Translations under genes and position numbers: made by a program
Assembly (NCBI GenBank): GCA_022925895.1
Contig: JAKSYS010000179.1
Coordinates: forward strand, 1 to 64,000
DNA length: 64,000 nt
Source of the DNA: Fragilaria crotonensis
Taxonomy: Eukaryota > Bacillariophyta > Fragilariophyceae > Fragilariales > Fragilariaceae
Direction of reading: 5' to 3'
Notes under the pieces: model-generated
What the model saw: only the letters and a program-made list of their open reading frames with translations
The model's database searches: none
What the model was told of the DNA's origin: nothing
Part shown: positions 32,977 through 43,724 of the stretch, in pieces
How positions within the stretch are numbered: the first letter of the stretch is position 1
Layout: each line of letters begins with the position of its first letter

Positions 32977-35916
32977 CTATACCGCCTTGATCTTCTTCGA
33001 AGATTCGTCCGACAGAGATCCGTCGCTGGGATGGGTCGTCTTTCTCTTGCGACTTTCCAACGGAGTTACCGCCGTTTGCAAGAAGACAGAGTCGCCGCTG
33101 TTCCGTTCCGTGTGCTCAGATGCAATCTTGGATCCTTGCGTTGATACAGTGTCATTAAACGAAAAAGCGGAAGCAGCGCTCGAGCCCAATGGCACAGACT
33201 CTCCTCCGGAACGAATCCCATCAGGCGTGTCGTGCATACCCAGGGCCTTGGCTGCCAAAACATAAAACTTCCGGAGAACCGAGCTGAGCGAGGCCGAGCC
33301 CTTGAAACCGGCCAGCTTCGCCTTGGTAGCTTCAGGACTATGGGGACAAGTTTCCAAATGTAGGCGTTGAAACTCGCGAACTGACTCGTAAATTCCATTA
33401 ATCGAGTAGGGAAATGCCACTGCTGTTCCCCTGGCAGCGTCCTCTCCTTTTGCCATCGCACAATGCAAGCAACGGATTCCAACCTGTCCAATGTGGATGG
33501 GGTACTTACGATCCTCTCGCGCTATCTCCACGTCAGCAGGTGTGGCACAAAAAACTTCCAGATTCCGCCGAATGAAGCAGTCCATGTCGGACAACCACTC
33601 CTTGTCTTCGGAAATGGCTAGAAGAACACGAGAAGATGGCGACGCCGGTGATGCTAGGTTCGAAGAATCAGCGAGTGCTTTAGCGGCATCCATGGTGGAT
33701 CGCTCAATCACAAGCGTGCCTTCGTCTGGGCTGTCGCATGGTTCAGTCTGTCCACTGTCATCCGTCTGGTGTTGCCCCTTCCCGGGACTCTTCGATTTTG
33801 GAGCAGCATTCTCGTCGTTGGCGCTTCTGCCGCCTTCGTCAGTGCTCAGGGATTCACTGAGAAGTTCCGCGTCTTCGTCGTGGAGGCGCCTCCACATCCT
33901 TCGAAAGAACACTTTTTGCGAACCTCGAGGTAAGCGTGCCATTTGCTCAGGGTGTCTGCGTTTAAGCTCCATGAGTGCGTTTTTAATTGGAACCGGACAC
34001 CGTCTACATTTCAGGACGTGGCCGGGAATCTCGGCGAAACTATTGGCCAGACGATCGACATTGCTCCAGAAGAACTTCCGAGAATTAGGAGCTTCGGAAC
34101 AGTGCACACACTGCAGTCCTCCGTAGCCCACCTTGATATTCTCACGTTTCCCCCCTCTCGTCTTGCGATCAGCTTCTGAGAATCGACAAAGTCGGAGCTG
34201 CCTCATCAAGTGATAGAAGTAGTCTGTCAATAGTAGCTTGTCCTCGTCAAGTACAAGCGATCCTCTCGATTCGCGTTCAGTGGGGGTGGATCCGAAACGC
34301 TGTTTGTCTGAAGCTACCAGCGCATCCACGGCCTTGATTATTTCGAGATCGTGGGCCTCTGATAGCATGCCTGCAGCTGGAGGGCGAGGTGGGGGCCGAG
34401 TCGCACGATGCGGCATTGGCTCCCTTTCCATGAGTGGATGAGGGGGGTACATCGTATTTGATTGATCAGCCGACGGCGGTGGTGGTGGCATGTAAGGAGG
34501 ATATGCACCTTCGGGATGGGGGAAAGGAGGCGCATGCCCAGATGCACTCCACCCAGGAGGTGGAGGACCCGGTGGATACTGAGGACCAGGAGGATAGCCG
34601 TAAGGAGGCAGCGGCGGTGGCCCATCATAGTAGCCAGGGGGTGGTGGCTGATTGTAGGACCTACAGATGCTCAGATGCTGATCGATGAACTGGCCGTGCG
34701 GAGGTGAGTGACTGGGAGATGACCAAGAGGCACCTGGCTCACGGTATTGTGGATGTACGTGGATGCAATACCGGCAGGCCCAGGATCCATTCATCTCTTG
34801 AAAGTAGGGAAAGTCAGGTGGTGGCATCTCATACGGAGAATGAGGTACGGGCGGATAGCTGTGCGGCGAATCCTGGTGCTGGGCTTGAGGAGTGGGCGGT
34901 TGTTGGGGATCTGGTTGTTGTGCCATTCCTGGAGTGCGAGAATCCTGCGGCGCATCTTGGGCATAATAGCCCCGAAGGGCACTACCATGGGGCTGAAAGG
35001 CAGCGTAGCCTCCTTCTCTCTCCCCTATGGGCGGGTAATTCCGATCGGCGCTCTGCGGCATGAAACTTGCCGGCGGATAGTCGCCTCCGTGGTGTTTGTT
35101 ACGCCTCGCAAGAGGCGTGGCAGCAATATCAGCCATCATTTGGCCAACTCTTGGTGGAGGAGCTTGGAACGGAATAGACGCATGTGGAGGACCTCGAGGT
35201 GGCAGCGGTTGGGCATCCATCGGTCGATAGCCACTTTCTCCAACAACAACCCCAGTTTTTGGAGGATACTTGTCAACGAGGCCGATGTTGTCGGCAAAGT
35301 ATCTGCAGTGGTCAAGCAATGCCATTTGGCAGCGTTCTTCCCCCTCGCTGGGCTGTCTTCGCTGTTCATGATCTCTTTGCCTCCTGACGGCAGTCGACTC
35401 GCAAACTTCTCTGACCCGAGCGGGTGCGGAGGAGCATTCTGAGAGATGGCGGTCTGACAGCATTTGGATACAAGTGGCCAGGTTTTCCGTGACTTGCGGA
35501 TATAATGTACTGTATGCAGTCCCCGGCAAACAGTGGATGCATCGTATGCCCAACTGGCCCAACGTAATAGATTCCCCAGCAGATGCAACGGCGTCTGCAA
35601 CATTTTGATGATCTGCTTCAAACACCTCCAAACTCTGACATGCGGTAAGGTCGGTGATATCCATGCCTTCTCCTTCGCCAGGCTCTAACAATCGGTATCT
35701 TCTCATCTTGGAGGGACTCGGCTGCTGAGGCGCGTAGGGAGGCATGATTCCGTAAGGAGGCGACGGTTGTGTCAATACAGCGTTTGGCCGTTGGCGTTTG
35801 CGACAGTCCAGTTCGTGTGCTTTGACTTGTTCAAAGGTTTGAAAGTCTTGCGCACCGCAACAGTCGCAGGACCAGAGTACTGATACAGACCCTGAGTCTC
35901 TAGCCTGCGTGGGCAT
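32977..35916 (-). CDS. Proline-rich protein with repeated CxxC-H-C zinc modules
   Basis: One uninterrupted frame. ATG at 35916 is the first methionine (the frame extends upstream without one), giving 979 residues. An N-terminal CDCC..H..C finger-like pattern lies at about residues 17-40. Three copies of a recurrent module follow, of the form G-x-L/V-G-[IL]-x-C-x-H-C then F/Y-x-S-x8-12-H-x3-C-x3-P: near residue 124 (LGIRCIHC ... HLSEC), near 600 (YGGLQCVHC ... RKFFWSNVDRLANSF ... HVLKC) and near 814 (VGIRCLHC ... YSINGIYESVREFQRLH). A fourth, less regular C..C..H copy lies in the middle. Between them is a 250-residue Pro/Tyr/Gly-rich disordered region. The C-terminus is basic (KRKTTH..., KKIKAV) and may be nuclear-localising. 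I know this module only as recurrent in diatom genomes; its function is not known to me. Confidence 0.8.
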   Translation of the reverse strand: MPTQARDSGSVSVLWSCDCCGAQDFQTFEQVKAHELDCRKRQRPNAVLTQPSPPYGIMPPYAPQQPSPSKMRRYRLLEPGEGEGMDITDLTACQSLEVFEADHQNVADAVASAGESITLGQLGIRCIHCLPGTAYSTLYPQVTENLATCIQMLSDRHLSECSSAPARVREVCESTAVRRQRDHEQRRQPSEGEERCQMALLDHCRYFADNIGLVDKYPPKTGVVVGESGYRPMDAQPLPPRGPPHASIPFQAPPPRVGQMMADIAATPLARRNKHHGGDYPPASFMPQSADRNYPPIGEREGGYAAFQPHGSALRGYYAQDAPQDSRTPGMAQQPDPQQPPTPQAQHQDSPHSYPPVPHSPYEMPPPDFPYFQEMNGSWACRYCIHVHPQYREPGASWSSPSHSPPHGQFIDQHLSICRSYNQPPPPGYYDGPPPLPPYGYPPGPQYPPGPPPPGWSASGHAPPFPHPEGAYPPYMPPPPPSADQSNTMYPPHPLMEREPMPHRATRPPPRPPAAGMLSEAHDLEIIKAVDALVASDKQRFGSTPTERESRGSLVLDEDKLLLTDYFYHLMRQLRLCRFSEADRKTRGGKRENIKVGYGGLQCVHCSEAPNSRKFFWSNVDRLANSFAEIPGHVLKCRRCPVPIKNALMELKRRHPEQMARLPRGSQKVFFRRMWRRLHDEDAELLSESLSTDEGGRSANDENAAPKSKSPGKGQHQTDDSGQTEPCDSPDEGTLVIERSTMDAAKALADSSNLASPASPSSRVLLAISEDKEWLSDMDCFIRRNLEVFCATPADVEIAREDRKYPIHIGQVGIRCLHCAMAKGEDAARGTAVAFPYSINGIYESVREFQRLHLETCPHSPEATKAKLAGFKGSASLSSVLRKFYVLAAKALGMHDTPDGIRSGGESVPLGSSAASAFSFNDTVSTQGSKIASEHTERNSGDSVFLQTAVTPLESRKRKTTHPSDGSLSDESSKKIKAV

Positions 35917-37987
35917 GTCACTTCCCCAGCAATAAGTTTCAAGAGTTGGCGATTTCACGAATAATCCCTTCTCATCCGCACTCGACAAAACCAAACTTGC
36001 AACCAGGCGCTCGCAATGCCTGTTTGTGATGCAGTAATAGCCGTATGCAGATGTGCAGGTAACAGCTTGTGCAATAGTTAAGCTCAACAATTACTGTGCG
36101 GAAATAACCGTCAAGATCACCTGGGATCGGCAGCGACAGGGAATGCGTAGAAGTGATTCTCGTTGAATACGAATGATAGCCGTACTCAGTAATCAGTTGC
36201 GGCACTCGGAATTCGGCAAACAACGCTATCAACTCAGCTTTCGGCAATCAGCAATCGGCAATCAGGAAGCTCAGAGATGCTTGCTGGCGATGATCGAACG
36301 CTGCGTGTGGCTCTGGAGAAGCTATGTGCAATGTCGCTATACTCAGTACTTCGACTATGTCACAATGGAGGCCTTCGTATGTATTCACACGATGTGGACG
36401 ATCCACCCTTTGTGGAGGGGTCAGTCGACGGCGGAGTTGGCACGCGACAATAATTTTTGGGGTTACTACTTACAGTTCAACACTTTCATCTCAGTACAAC
36501 CGCTACGTAACGCAGGGCCGGCCATCAAAAGGCGACTGCGACAGTAATGGGATTGGGGGGTGTTCAATTCAACGCATGATTCTCATAGTATACGGAATTT
36601 AAATCCTTTCAGAGAATATATCATATACGTCCTATTGAATGATTTAATCGTGCAATATGTGCTTTCATACTCATCATATATAGATCTGAAACAATTTATG
36701 CAGTTTTATTCGGGAACCTTCCGGGATTTAAGCTCTGCCACTCCTTTGTCGCCCCTCCTAGGCAACAGTCCCGTCATCACACAAACGATTTCACATATCA
36801 TCTGAACACATGTTTCTAGGGTCGCTATGTATGAATATGGTGAAAACGTTCTCTCATACTCCAGTACAATTGTACTGCAGTACAACGCAGTACTATTAGT
36901 GTAACAACTGGTACTCTACTCTAGAGGGCCAGTCTACGAGATGCCATGTATGACAATCCGATTAGAATGCCCCATGACGCTATATGTATGATGAATGATT
37001 ACTGATGACCGCGAGAATCCGGGGAGATGCGGGAAAGTACTCTTTGGAGGTAAACTACTAGACAGTAGACCGCAGTCTACTACGGTACACTATATTGTTA
37101 ACGTACCTTAACCACCCTTACAAATACATTGTACGAATGCGATGTAACTTGTGTCTAACGGTAGACCTTCATTCGACTTGCGAACGTGAATCAACCTTCA
37201 ATATCATACGCCGTGGTGGTACTTGTACTTGAACCTGTTACAAGTACTCCGTGTGGACGAAGCGGATATAGGATATATCCGTACACGAGTATTCTATGTT
37301 CTATGTGGTATGTGGTAAAAGTACCAGGTATTGTACCAGTACTCCTTACCTGTGCCGACAACGTACATATGTTGATCTGTGCTCTGTTAATTGGTGAATG
37401 CATAGTACGTTGGATGTATGAAATATGAACAACTGCATAGAGAGTATTGAATTGTGCAGTACCGTACTGTACCATTGCAGTGGAATACACGAGTGTTGGT
37501 AATCGGCACGCGGGATGCTGCAAGCTGTTTGATGGGATTGGAGCAGCCATTTTCATGCCACGGTTATTTTCATACAGTGCTCGAACTCCACCATAATACT
37601 AGTAGACACTACTACCGCTATGTAGCTCCAGCAGAGAATATAGAGAGGTCTCTACTAATTGAGTTTTGTGGATTACTGGTGCCGGTGTATTTGGTGGCAT
37701 ATTTTAATACTCGAGTACATGGGGAAGGCCTTTATGATGCTTCGTCTTTAGCCAGTGGTGTGCTAGTAGTAGTACACTACTACCAGGCACCATACCATAC
37801 CATACAAAACCACTTGTCTTAATAGTAGAACGTGATCTATGTGTTCACCAGGGCTCCTTCCTCGAATCACGAGTGACGGACGAAACGGATCAGATATCGG
37901 GTCAGATATCTGTCAGATGTTGTACCAGGCGGCTCTCGTAGAAAACATCACCTCGTCCACCAGATCTGATCAGATGTCGGTCAGATG
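35917..37987. other. Gene-free intergenic DNA
   Basis: No supported gene. Dense short palindromes built on GTAC, TACT and AGTA occur at 36850-36930 and 37060-37500. The tandem phrase CGGCAATCAG repeats at 36239-36265. Confidence 0.5.
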
Positions 37988-38617
37988 ATCTGTTCAGATC
38001 TGCATATATTTACGACCTCGCATGATATTTTTTTGTACCACGAGCGTCGTAGAAAAAAAAACAGATATCTGTCCACGATCTGGCAGATATCTGATCTGTT
38101 TCGTCCGTCAAGCATAACATTGTTTTTGCCAAACTTTGAGAGCCCATAACTTTGCCAATAATGGCACCAAAGTAGATATTGAAACAGATTCGGAAAGCGC
38201 GAGATGTGAACTTTCCGAATCTGTCCTTCATTTTATAATGACCTTCTTCGTTCAATTGTTATATCCCGACAAATGTTGTCGATTTTGTTGTTTTCGGGAA
38301 AAAGTGCTTTCTGATGAGCCTCTAACTCTTCAACGAAGTGAGATACAAGATAAAGTAGTGCAGATTTGGAAAGCTGCTTCATAGGGCTTTGATATCTGTT
38401 TCAATATCTATGTTGCTGCCATTATTGGCGAAGTTATGGGCTCACAAAGTTTGCCTGAAGGCAAATAACAATGGAATGCGCACCGTCTTGCCACCGGGAC
38501 TGACAGATCTGAAAAACAGATCTGTGTCAGATGTTCTCGAGACATCCGTTTTCTTCTACGGCACTCGTGGTACAAACACTCCTCGGGACCTCGAACAGAT
38601 GTCGCATCTGAACGGAT
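37988..38617. repeat. Long imperfect inverted repeat (fold-back element), about 630 bp
   Basis: The two halves are reverse complements around a centre near 38295. AGCCCATAACTTTGCCAATA (38141 on) pairs with TATTGGCGAAGTTATGGGCT (ending 38442), and GTACCACGAGCGTCGTAGA (38035 on) with TCTACGGCACTCGTGGTAC (ending 38573). Pairing continues inward to about 38257/38330 and outward to TGTTCAGATC / GATCTGAACG. The arms are peppered with CAGATATCTG and CAGATCTG palindromes. No coding capacity is seen. Fold-back transposon or hairpin-RNA source are both possible. Confidence 0.8.
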
Positions 38618-40929
38618 ACGTGCCACGTTGTACCTCATCAGATCTGTCGGCAAGACGGTTGCGGCTCGTGACTAGCATCATGTTTTCTACATGCAAAGTC
38701 CATTGCGACTACGACATACGAATAAACTGTATATACATAGATAGAGATACGAAGATTGTTCACGCGAGTACTTGTCATCCACCTACTACAAGTACCGGTT
38801 GGACCATTCCAACCAGACTTGACTGCACGATACGCGATGTCGATTGCATACACTGGGTAATAGTGCCCATATCACGCATACCTGCAAACTACTGTAGAAT
38901 CAAAACATACTGGTGTACTGGAGTATCATACAATACAGATCCTCGGACTGAAGTCTGTGCCCTTTCATGATAGCAAGGGAAAAGCTCGCCTGGAGTAGTA
39001 CAAGTACTCCAGTACGTCCTCGACAGTAAAATCATCCGTACTGGTACTGGTACTACGGACTCACAAAGAGATATGGTATTCAGTATACAGTATGAATATT
39101 GTGCCAGTAGCATGCGTTCGCGTATTGGAGTGCAGCACATAGCGCAGTGCACACAAGGAAGACGAGAGTGAAATCAATACGCTCCGAGTATCGTACTTGT
39201 ACTCTGCATGTGTATGCACACAACCCTATTATTGGTATGATAAAAGTACACGAATTGCAGTACGAGTACCTACGACGGCACAGATTACGATCATCGAGTC
39301 TGTTTTAGTTCGCAGCGTCCGCAGCTAAACCCTAAACCTATTTTACATACAGTACGTAATCTTTTTTGGTACCAGTAGCACGTGATCGTTGATACTCTTA
39401 GTATTTGTACTGTAGTTGATGATAGTAGTCCGAGTAATGGGAGTACTACAGTTCTACTCTACCGGTAGTAGAGAGTAGTAGTACAAGGACCAGTTACAAC
39501 GAAGCAGAATCTTGCACTCTCCGGGAAAAATTTGGACTTTCCCGCATCTCCCTGTAGCTACATACCAGGTTTCCAGGTATGAGGGACATCCGGAGACCCG
39601 TAATCGGGGTATAGTACACGCTACTGGAGTACTACGAGAACATAAGCGACCACGCATTTTCCGGATGCCCCAGTGCCCCAGTGTAACGTACCGTCACTGC
39701 ATCTTTGCATCTTCTGCCATCATGACATCTGCGAGCATAATCACAGCGATGCCCTGAATTACTTTATGTCTCCCTTTTTGTCTCGTGGCAGTGACATATG
39801 ACATATGACTGATGCCTGCTGGAAATATGATGCACAGTGCACAACCCATACTGGTACATGGCCGTATCCTGATAGACTTCCAGTATCGCCCTACATATTT
39901 TTACATCTATCCCGATCCCTAACTGTCGCCCGTGTGCACAGTAAAACGTTACATCCGTGCTCCAGTAACCAGTGCGACACTGCACGACTGGAATCAAAAC
40001 TCTCGTCGATTCAAATCATGTTCATCTCATCCCATGAGCATGAACACTCATTTTCAAACGAGACTCAACGCCTCGTGTACCGACGACCACACCGCGGCAC
40101 GAAACGACGTCTCCGAGAAACGAGGAGTGTTCCTCATTGTTCCAAAGGAACACTCCCCATCTATCAGACCTCTCATCCCTTGCACGTCTTCACTCCTCTC
40201 ACAATTGTCGAAATAATTCATTTTTTAGTGCCACTTACCTTTTCGTGAATACTGCACATATTTGCACAGAACATGAATGAAATTGACCATGACGAATTTT
40301 TACCGCCGGTCGTCAAATTGTCAACCTCACCATACTGTACATATATCAGTAGTCAGTACGACGGTACGCACTATTACGACAGCGCACAGCACGGCAAGCA
40401 GTACAACAGTACTTTTTGCACATCACTTCCTCTGCCCGGCCATAGTCCGTGCATTCTGAGTCTATCGTTACCGTACATAACGATAAACTATTAGACAGTG
40501 CCCACTATGACCAAAGCGATATTATTACTAGTCAGTCCCCTCGCACATTTATGTAGCGATAGACCGACACATAGTATACGTATCGTTGTCTGTAGCGGTA
40601 GACAGCATTGTATTGCTGTACCGTTTATAGACACACTAAGCAGTAGTCAGTGTCGTACTAGACACTTACCTACTGGGGGCGTACCCCGTAACGGTTACGT
40701 CCTGGCTCTTAACCCGAACCTTATGCCGACATGCGCGTCGACAGGTTCCGTTAACCCGAACCATATCATATCCCGTGTGATCCGACAACCCCTCCCATCC
40801 CACGGAGAACAGGCAATTTGCAGTTGATTGCTGAGCTCTTGTTGACATGACGATTGATGATGAGCGGGATAGAACTAAGCTTACTGTCTAGCACCAGCAG
40901 CATGGCTAAAAAGTCCAATTTGACTTGAC
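38618..40929. other. Gene-free intergenic DNA
   Basis: No gene can be supported; open frames are short and lack coding character. GTAC/TACT palindromes are frequent (38990-39070, 39240-39500). A run GGACATCCGG...CCCCAGTGCCCCAGTG is at 39585-39685. Confidence 0.45.
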
Positions 40930-41223
40930 CTACAACTGCACCGCAGCATTTAAGAGTTGCAAACTACCGGTAGCCTTCAGCGGACCAACACGTCCACCAT
41001 AGCTACGTTCACCATCATCTGTAATGCCATTAATTCCAAGATGTAAGTCTTGAATCCACCGCATCAAAACGCCCAAAGCCATACTGCGTTCCATTTTGTC
41101 GTCCGATGACAAACTCAACAAGCTACCTGGCATGTTCGCGGGCATCCAAGCGTACGCCACAAAAGCCTTTCGGTCGCTGTGACACCCATCATCTTTGTCT
41201 GGAGCCTTCATTGTGATGAACAT
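40930..41223 (-). CDS. Small ORF of unknown function
   Basis: ATG at 41223 gives 97 residues (MFITMKAPDKDDGCH... to LLNAAVQL). It is mostly hydrophilic with a helical middle (MERSMALGVLMRWIQDLHLGI). A stop lies a short way upstream in frame, but the frame extends about 11 codons 5' of the ATG, so a spliced upstream exon is possible. It lies 209 bp downstream of the NAD kinase stop, same strand. No family recognised. It could be a real small gene or chance. Confidence 0.3.
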   Translation of the reverse strand: MFITMKAPDKDDGCHSDRKAFVAYAWMPANMPGSLLSLSSDDKMERSMALGVLMRWIQDLHLGINGITDDGERSYGGRVGPLKATGSLQLLNAAVQL

Positions 41224-41431
41224 GCCCGCTATAGCCGAGTGTCGCCCACTTCCCAACCATCAACTACCAACGGGGTCCATCATCAACACTCACTGAATGT
41301 TCACAAAACACCCATCTCCGCCTCCCTCAAGCCGTGCTATGCGCGCCGTCATATAGTTGGTTGGAGCCCTCGTCACAATGACACAACAATTGGTTCTGCA
41401 ACGAAGGAAGTCGAAGCGGCGTTTTGCTGCC

Positions 41432-42983
41432 TCAGTGTGGTTTTTGTCTCACGCGTTCATTGAAGTTAAAGCTTTCCTTTAAGGAGCCCAGCCAATCGGC
41501 AGAGTGGTCAGCTCTGTTGATAGTAGGCACGGGATAGTGACTCATTTGTATCTGTACAGAATCCCCTCTGTGCAACACACGACGGTAGCGACCGTCGAAT
41601 GCAACACTAGCGTCGGCTCGTGCGTCATCGGGAACGTAACAGCGTAATATCACAGAGTCAGGAAACACCATAGAGCGAAATGATAGAACATGCGGACAAA
41701 TGGGAGTGATGAGGATGCCTGGAACTGCGGGATGAACGACTGACCCACCGGCTGCCATGCTGTAAGCTGTTGACCCAGTTGGACTTCAAGGAAAGGTGAG
41801 AGTGACCGAGAAAGGATATGTTGATATGAACCAACCAAAAGAGACAAACTCACGTTGCAAATATAATTCCATCTGCTTGGACGGTGGTCAGGTGCAAGTC
41901 GTCAACAAAACATTCTAGTGCAGACAGAAATGGACTAGCTCCTCTGTCGATCACGACTTCATTCAGAACATTGAATCGTGCACGGACGACACCTTCTCGG
42001 TTAATAACGCGAGCATCTAGTCGCATACGCATAGAAATGCAAATTCTGTTTCCTAAACCCAAATTGAAACTCGACATGGATTCCTTCCGTAGCTTGTACG
42101 AGGGTCGAATTTCCTCTGGATCGCGGTCGTCGACCATTTCGGGATTGCCATTGCACAGTCCTAGCGCAATGGTGATGGCCCGCACCATTTCATCTCGTGA
42201 GAATCGCGTGAGGAAACCTAAACTTCCCCCGGCGACGCAAAGGATGGGAGGGCACGAGGCTTGAAAAATCATGCTGGCATGCATCAGCAGGCCATCTCCT
42301 CCCAACGTACAAATTAGATCCGGCGTGGGATGGTCCATCATGTTTGCCCGCGACTCCCCCATGATTTCATCATCCATCGCCACGTGATTGCCACCAAAGC
42401 CATTGACTGGTTTAGGCTCAAAGAGCTTAATTTTTTCGTCGTCGACCCCGTAGTAGTGTTTGAACTTGGCTGCCAAATCGGCAGCTACGAAGATTTCTAA
42501 ATCCATCGTAGTGAGTTCCCGAACTGCTTCGGCCGCTACTCGTGTCAGCTCCTCATCGCCTTGCTTGACCAATAAAAATACGGATTGCACCTTAGTCTTG
42601 TAATCCGTTGGTGTTTCGTCCTCCCACACGTAACACACCTGACCAGTAGCCGGGCCATCGAATTCTAATTGATTGTTGCTTCCAACAACGCGTTCTCGAA
42701 TCACTTCCTTGCAAGTTTCTCGACCACACCACATGAGATCCATCTTCTTTCTCCGTTCTTCACCGTGGGAAATTTCATTCCTAGAGTCACCTTTGCTGAA
42801 TAATGCCTTTTCCACTAATTCCACACTAACTTCCGTAGATTCGCTGCCATCTTCAAGTGAAAATGGAGTGAATAGGCCATCCTCCACCATGAAGTGATTA
42901 GACTTGATTCTTAATTCTTGAACGACATGGAATGCCTGTGAGAGGGCGAGACATGGTACTAGCCTGGCTAGACAAGTTCTCAT
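41432..42983 (-). CDS. NADK: NAD kinase, possibly plastid-targeted
   Basis: Phosphorylates NAD to NADP using ATP. Exon 1 is 42983-41854 and exon 2 41783-41432, with a 70-bp intron (GCAAC|GTGAGT ... TTGAAG|TCC) that splits the catalytic-site block ATPTGSTAYSMAAGGS in phase. The product is about 493 residues. The core holds LICTLGGDGLLMHAS (GGDG, near residue 227), GSLGFLT, NEVVIDRGASPFLS (near residue 338) and, after the intron, the Gly-rich TGSTAYS block and LSFRSMVFPDS. The N-terminus MRTCLARLVPCLALSQAF is short, basic then hydrophobic, ending in a small-residue/F junction. This resembles a diatom signal peptide plus F-led transit start, so plastid import is plausible but unproven. It diverges from the F-box-like gene at 43725. 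Confidence 0.9.
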
Positions 42984-43724
42984 GGTCTCTTGGTGTTACG
43001 GCAGTTGAAAAGGAAAAGAATCTGGATTTTACATGCAGTTGAAGTTCGCACTGCACTGGCTGGTTCCAAGAATTCACCCCCGGTCCCCCGGTCCCCCGGT
43101 CTGCACCACACTCCACACTGCAACCTGCAACCTGCAACACTTCACACGTCAGCCTTTCGTGTGTTGTTTCGCGGCGCCTTGTATGGCTACCGTAGACGTC
43201 GTACCAACTGTGTGTCGTAATCGACTTTGCATCTTTGCATACAAGTATGTCATAGAAAGTAGAACCCAGTACCAGGTACAAGCACCATGGCTTATGCACA
43301 GTTATGCATTATGCATATGCATCGTGCACATAGTCTATGTAGTTCATAGTTCGTTTGTACTATAGACTATAGACTATAGACTCTACGGTACAAGTAGTCT
43401 ATATAGACTACGGACTGGTGGTTACGAGAATCCCCCTCAACTCCGGCGTTCTATTGCGTTCTACACTTCACGTAATAGCTCGTGATCTCTACCTTTATTA
43501 GTTAGAGCTTGAAGCACAAGTACGTACTCCAGACTCCAGAGTAGTACAGTAATATGACACACTACCGTACCCATAGTACAGTACAGTAGGTACATCGGTG
43601 ATGTCAGCCTTCAGCCGCCTGAACCGACGAATCGCGGGAATATACGGTTGCAAGATTCGTTTATTCTGTTCCGAAAGTTCGACAGAAATTCAAACGAGGT
43701 TCTGTTCCTCAACGTTGCCCGACC
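42984..43724. other. Divergent promoter region between NADK and the F-box-like gene
   Basis: No gene. Contains tandem CCCCCGGT (43080-43100), tandem CTGCAAC (43125-43140) and three copies of AGACTAT(A) at 43362-43382, plus GTAC-rich palindromes. Confidence 0.5.

Noticed and set aside
33491-34126. 211-codon plus-strand ORF
   Set aside because: Antisense shadow of the same zinc-module gene.
34747-35442. 231-codon plus-strand ORF
   Set aside because: It lies opposite the proline-rich region of the zinc-module protein; the high GC of the Pro/Gly codons keeps the antisense frame open.
41224-41431. A further NAD kinase exon downstream of its stop
   Set aside because: The kinase already ends with a complete C-terminal domain at 41432, and no in-phase splice link to the 40930-41223 ORF is convincing.
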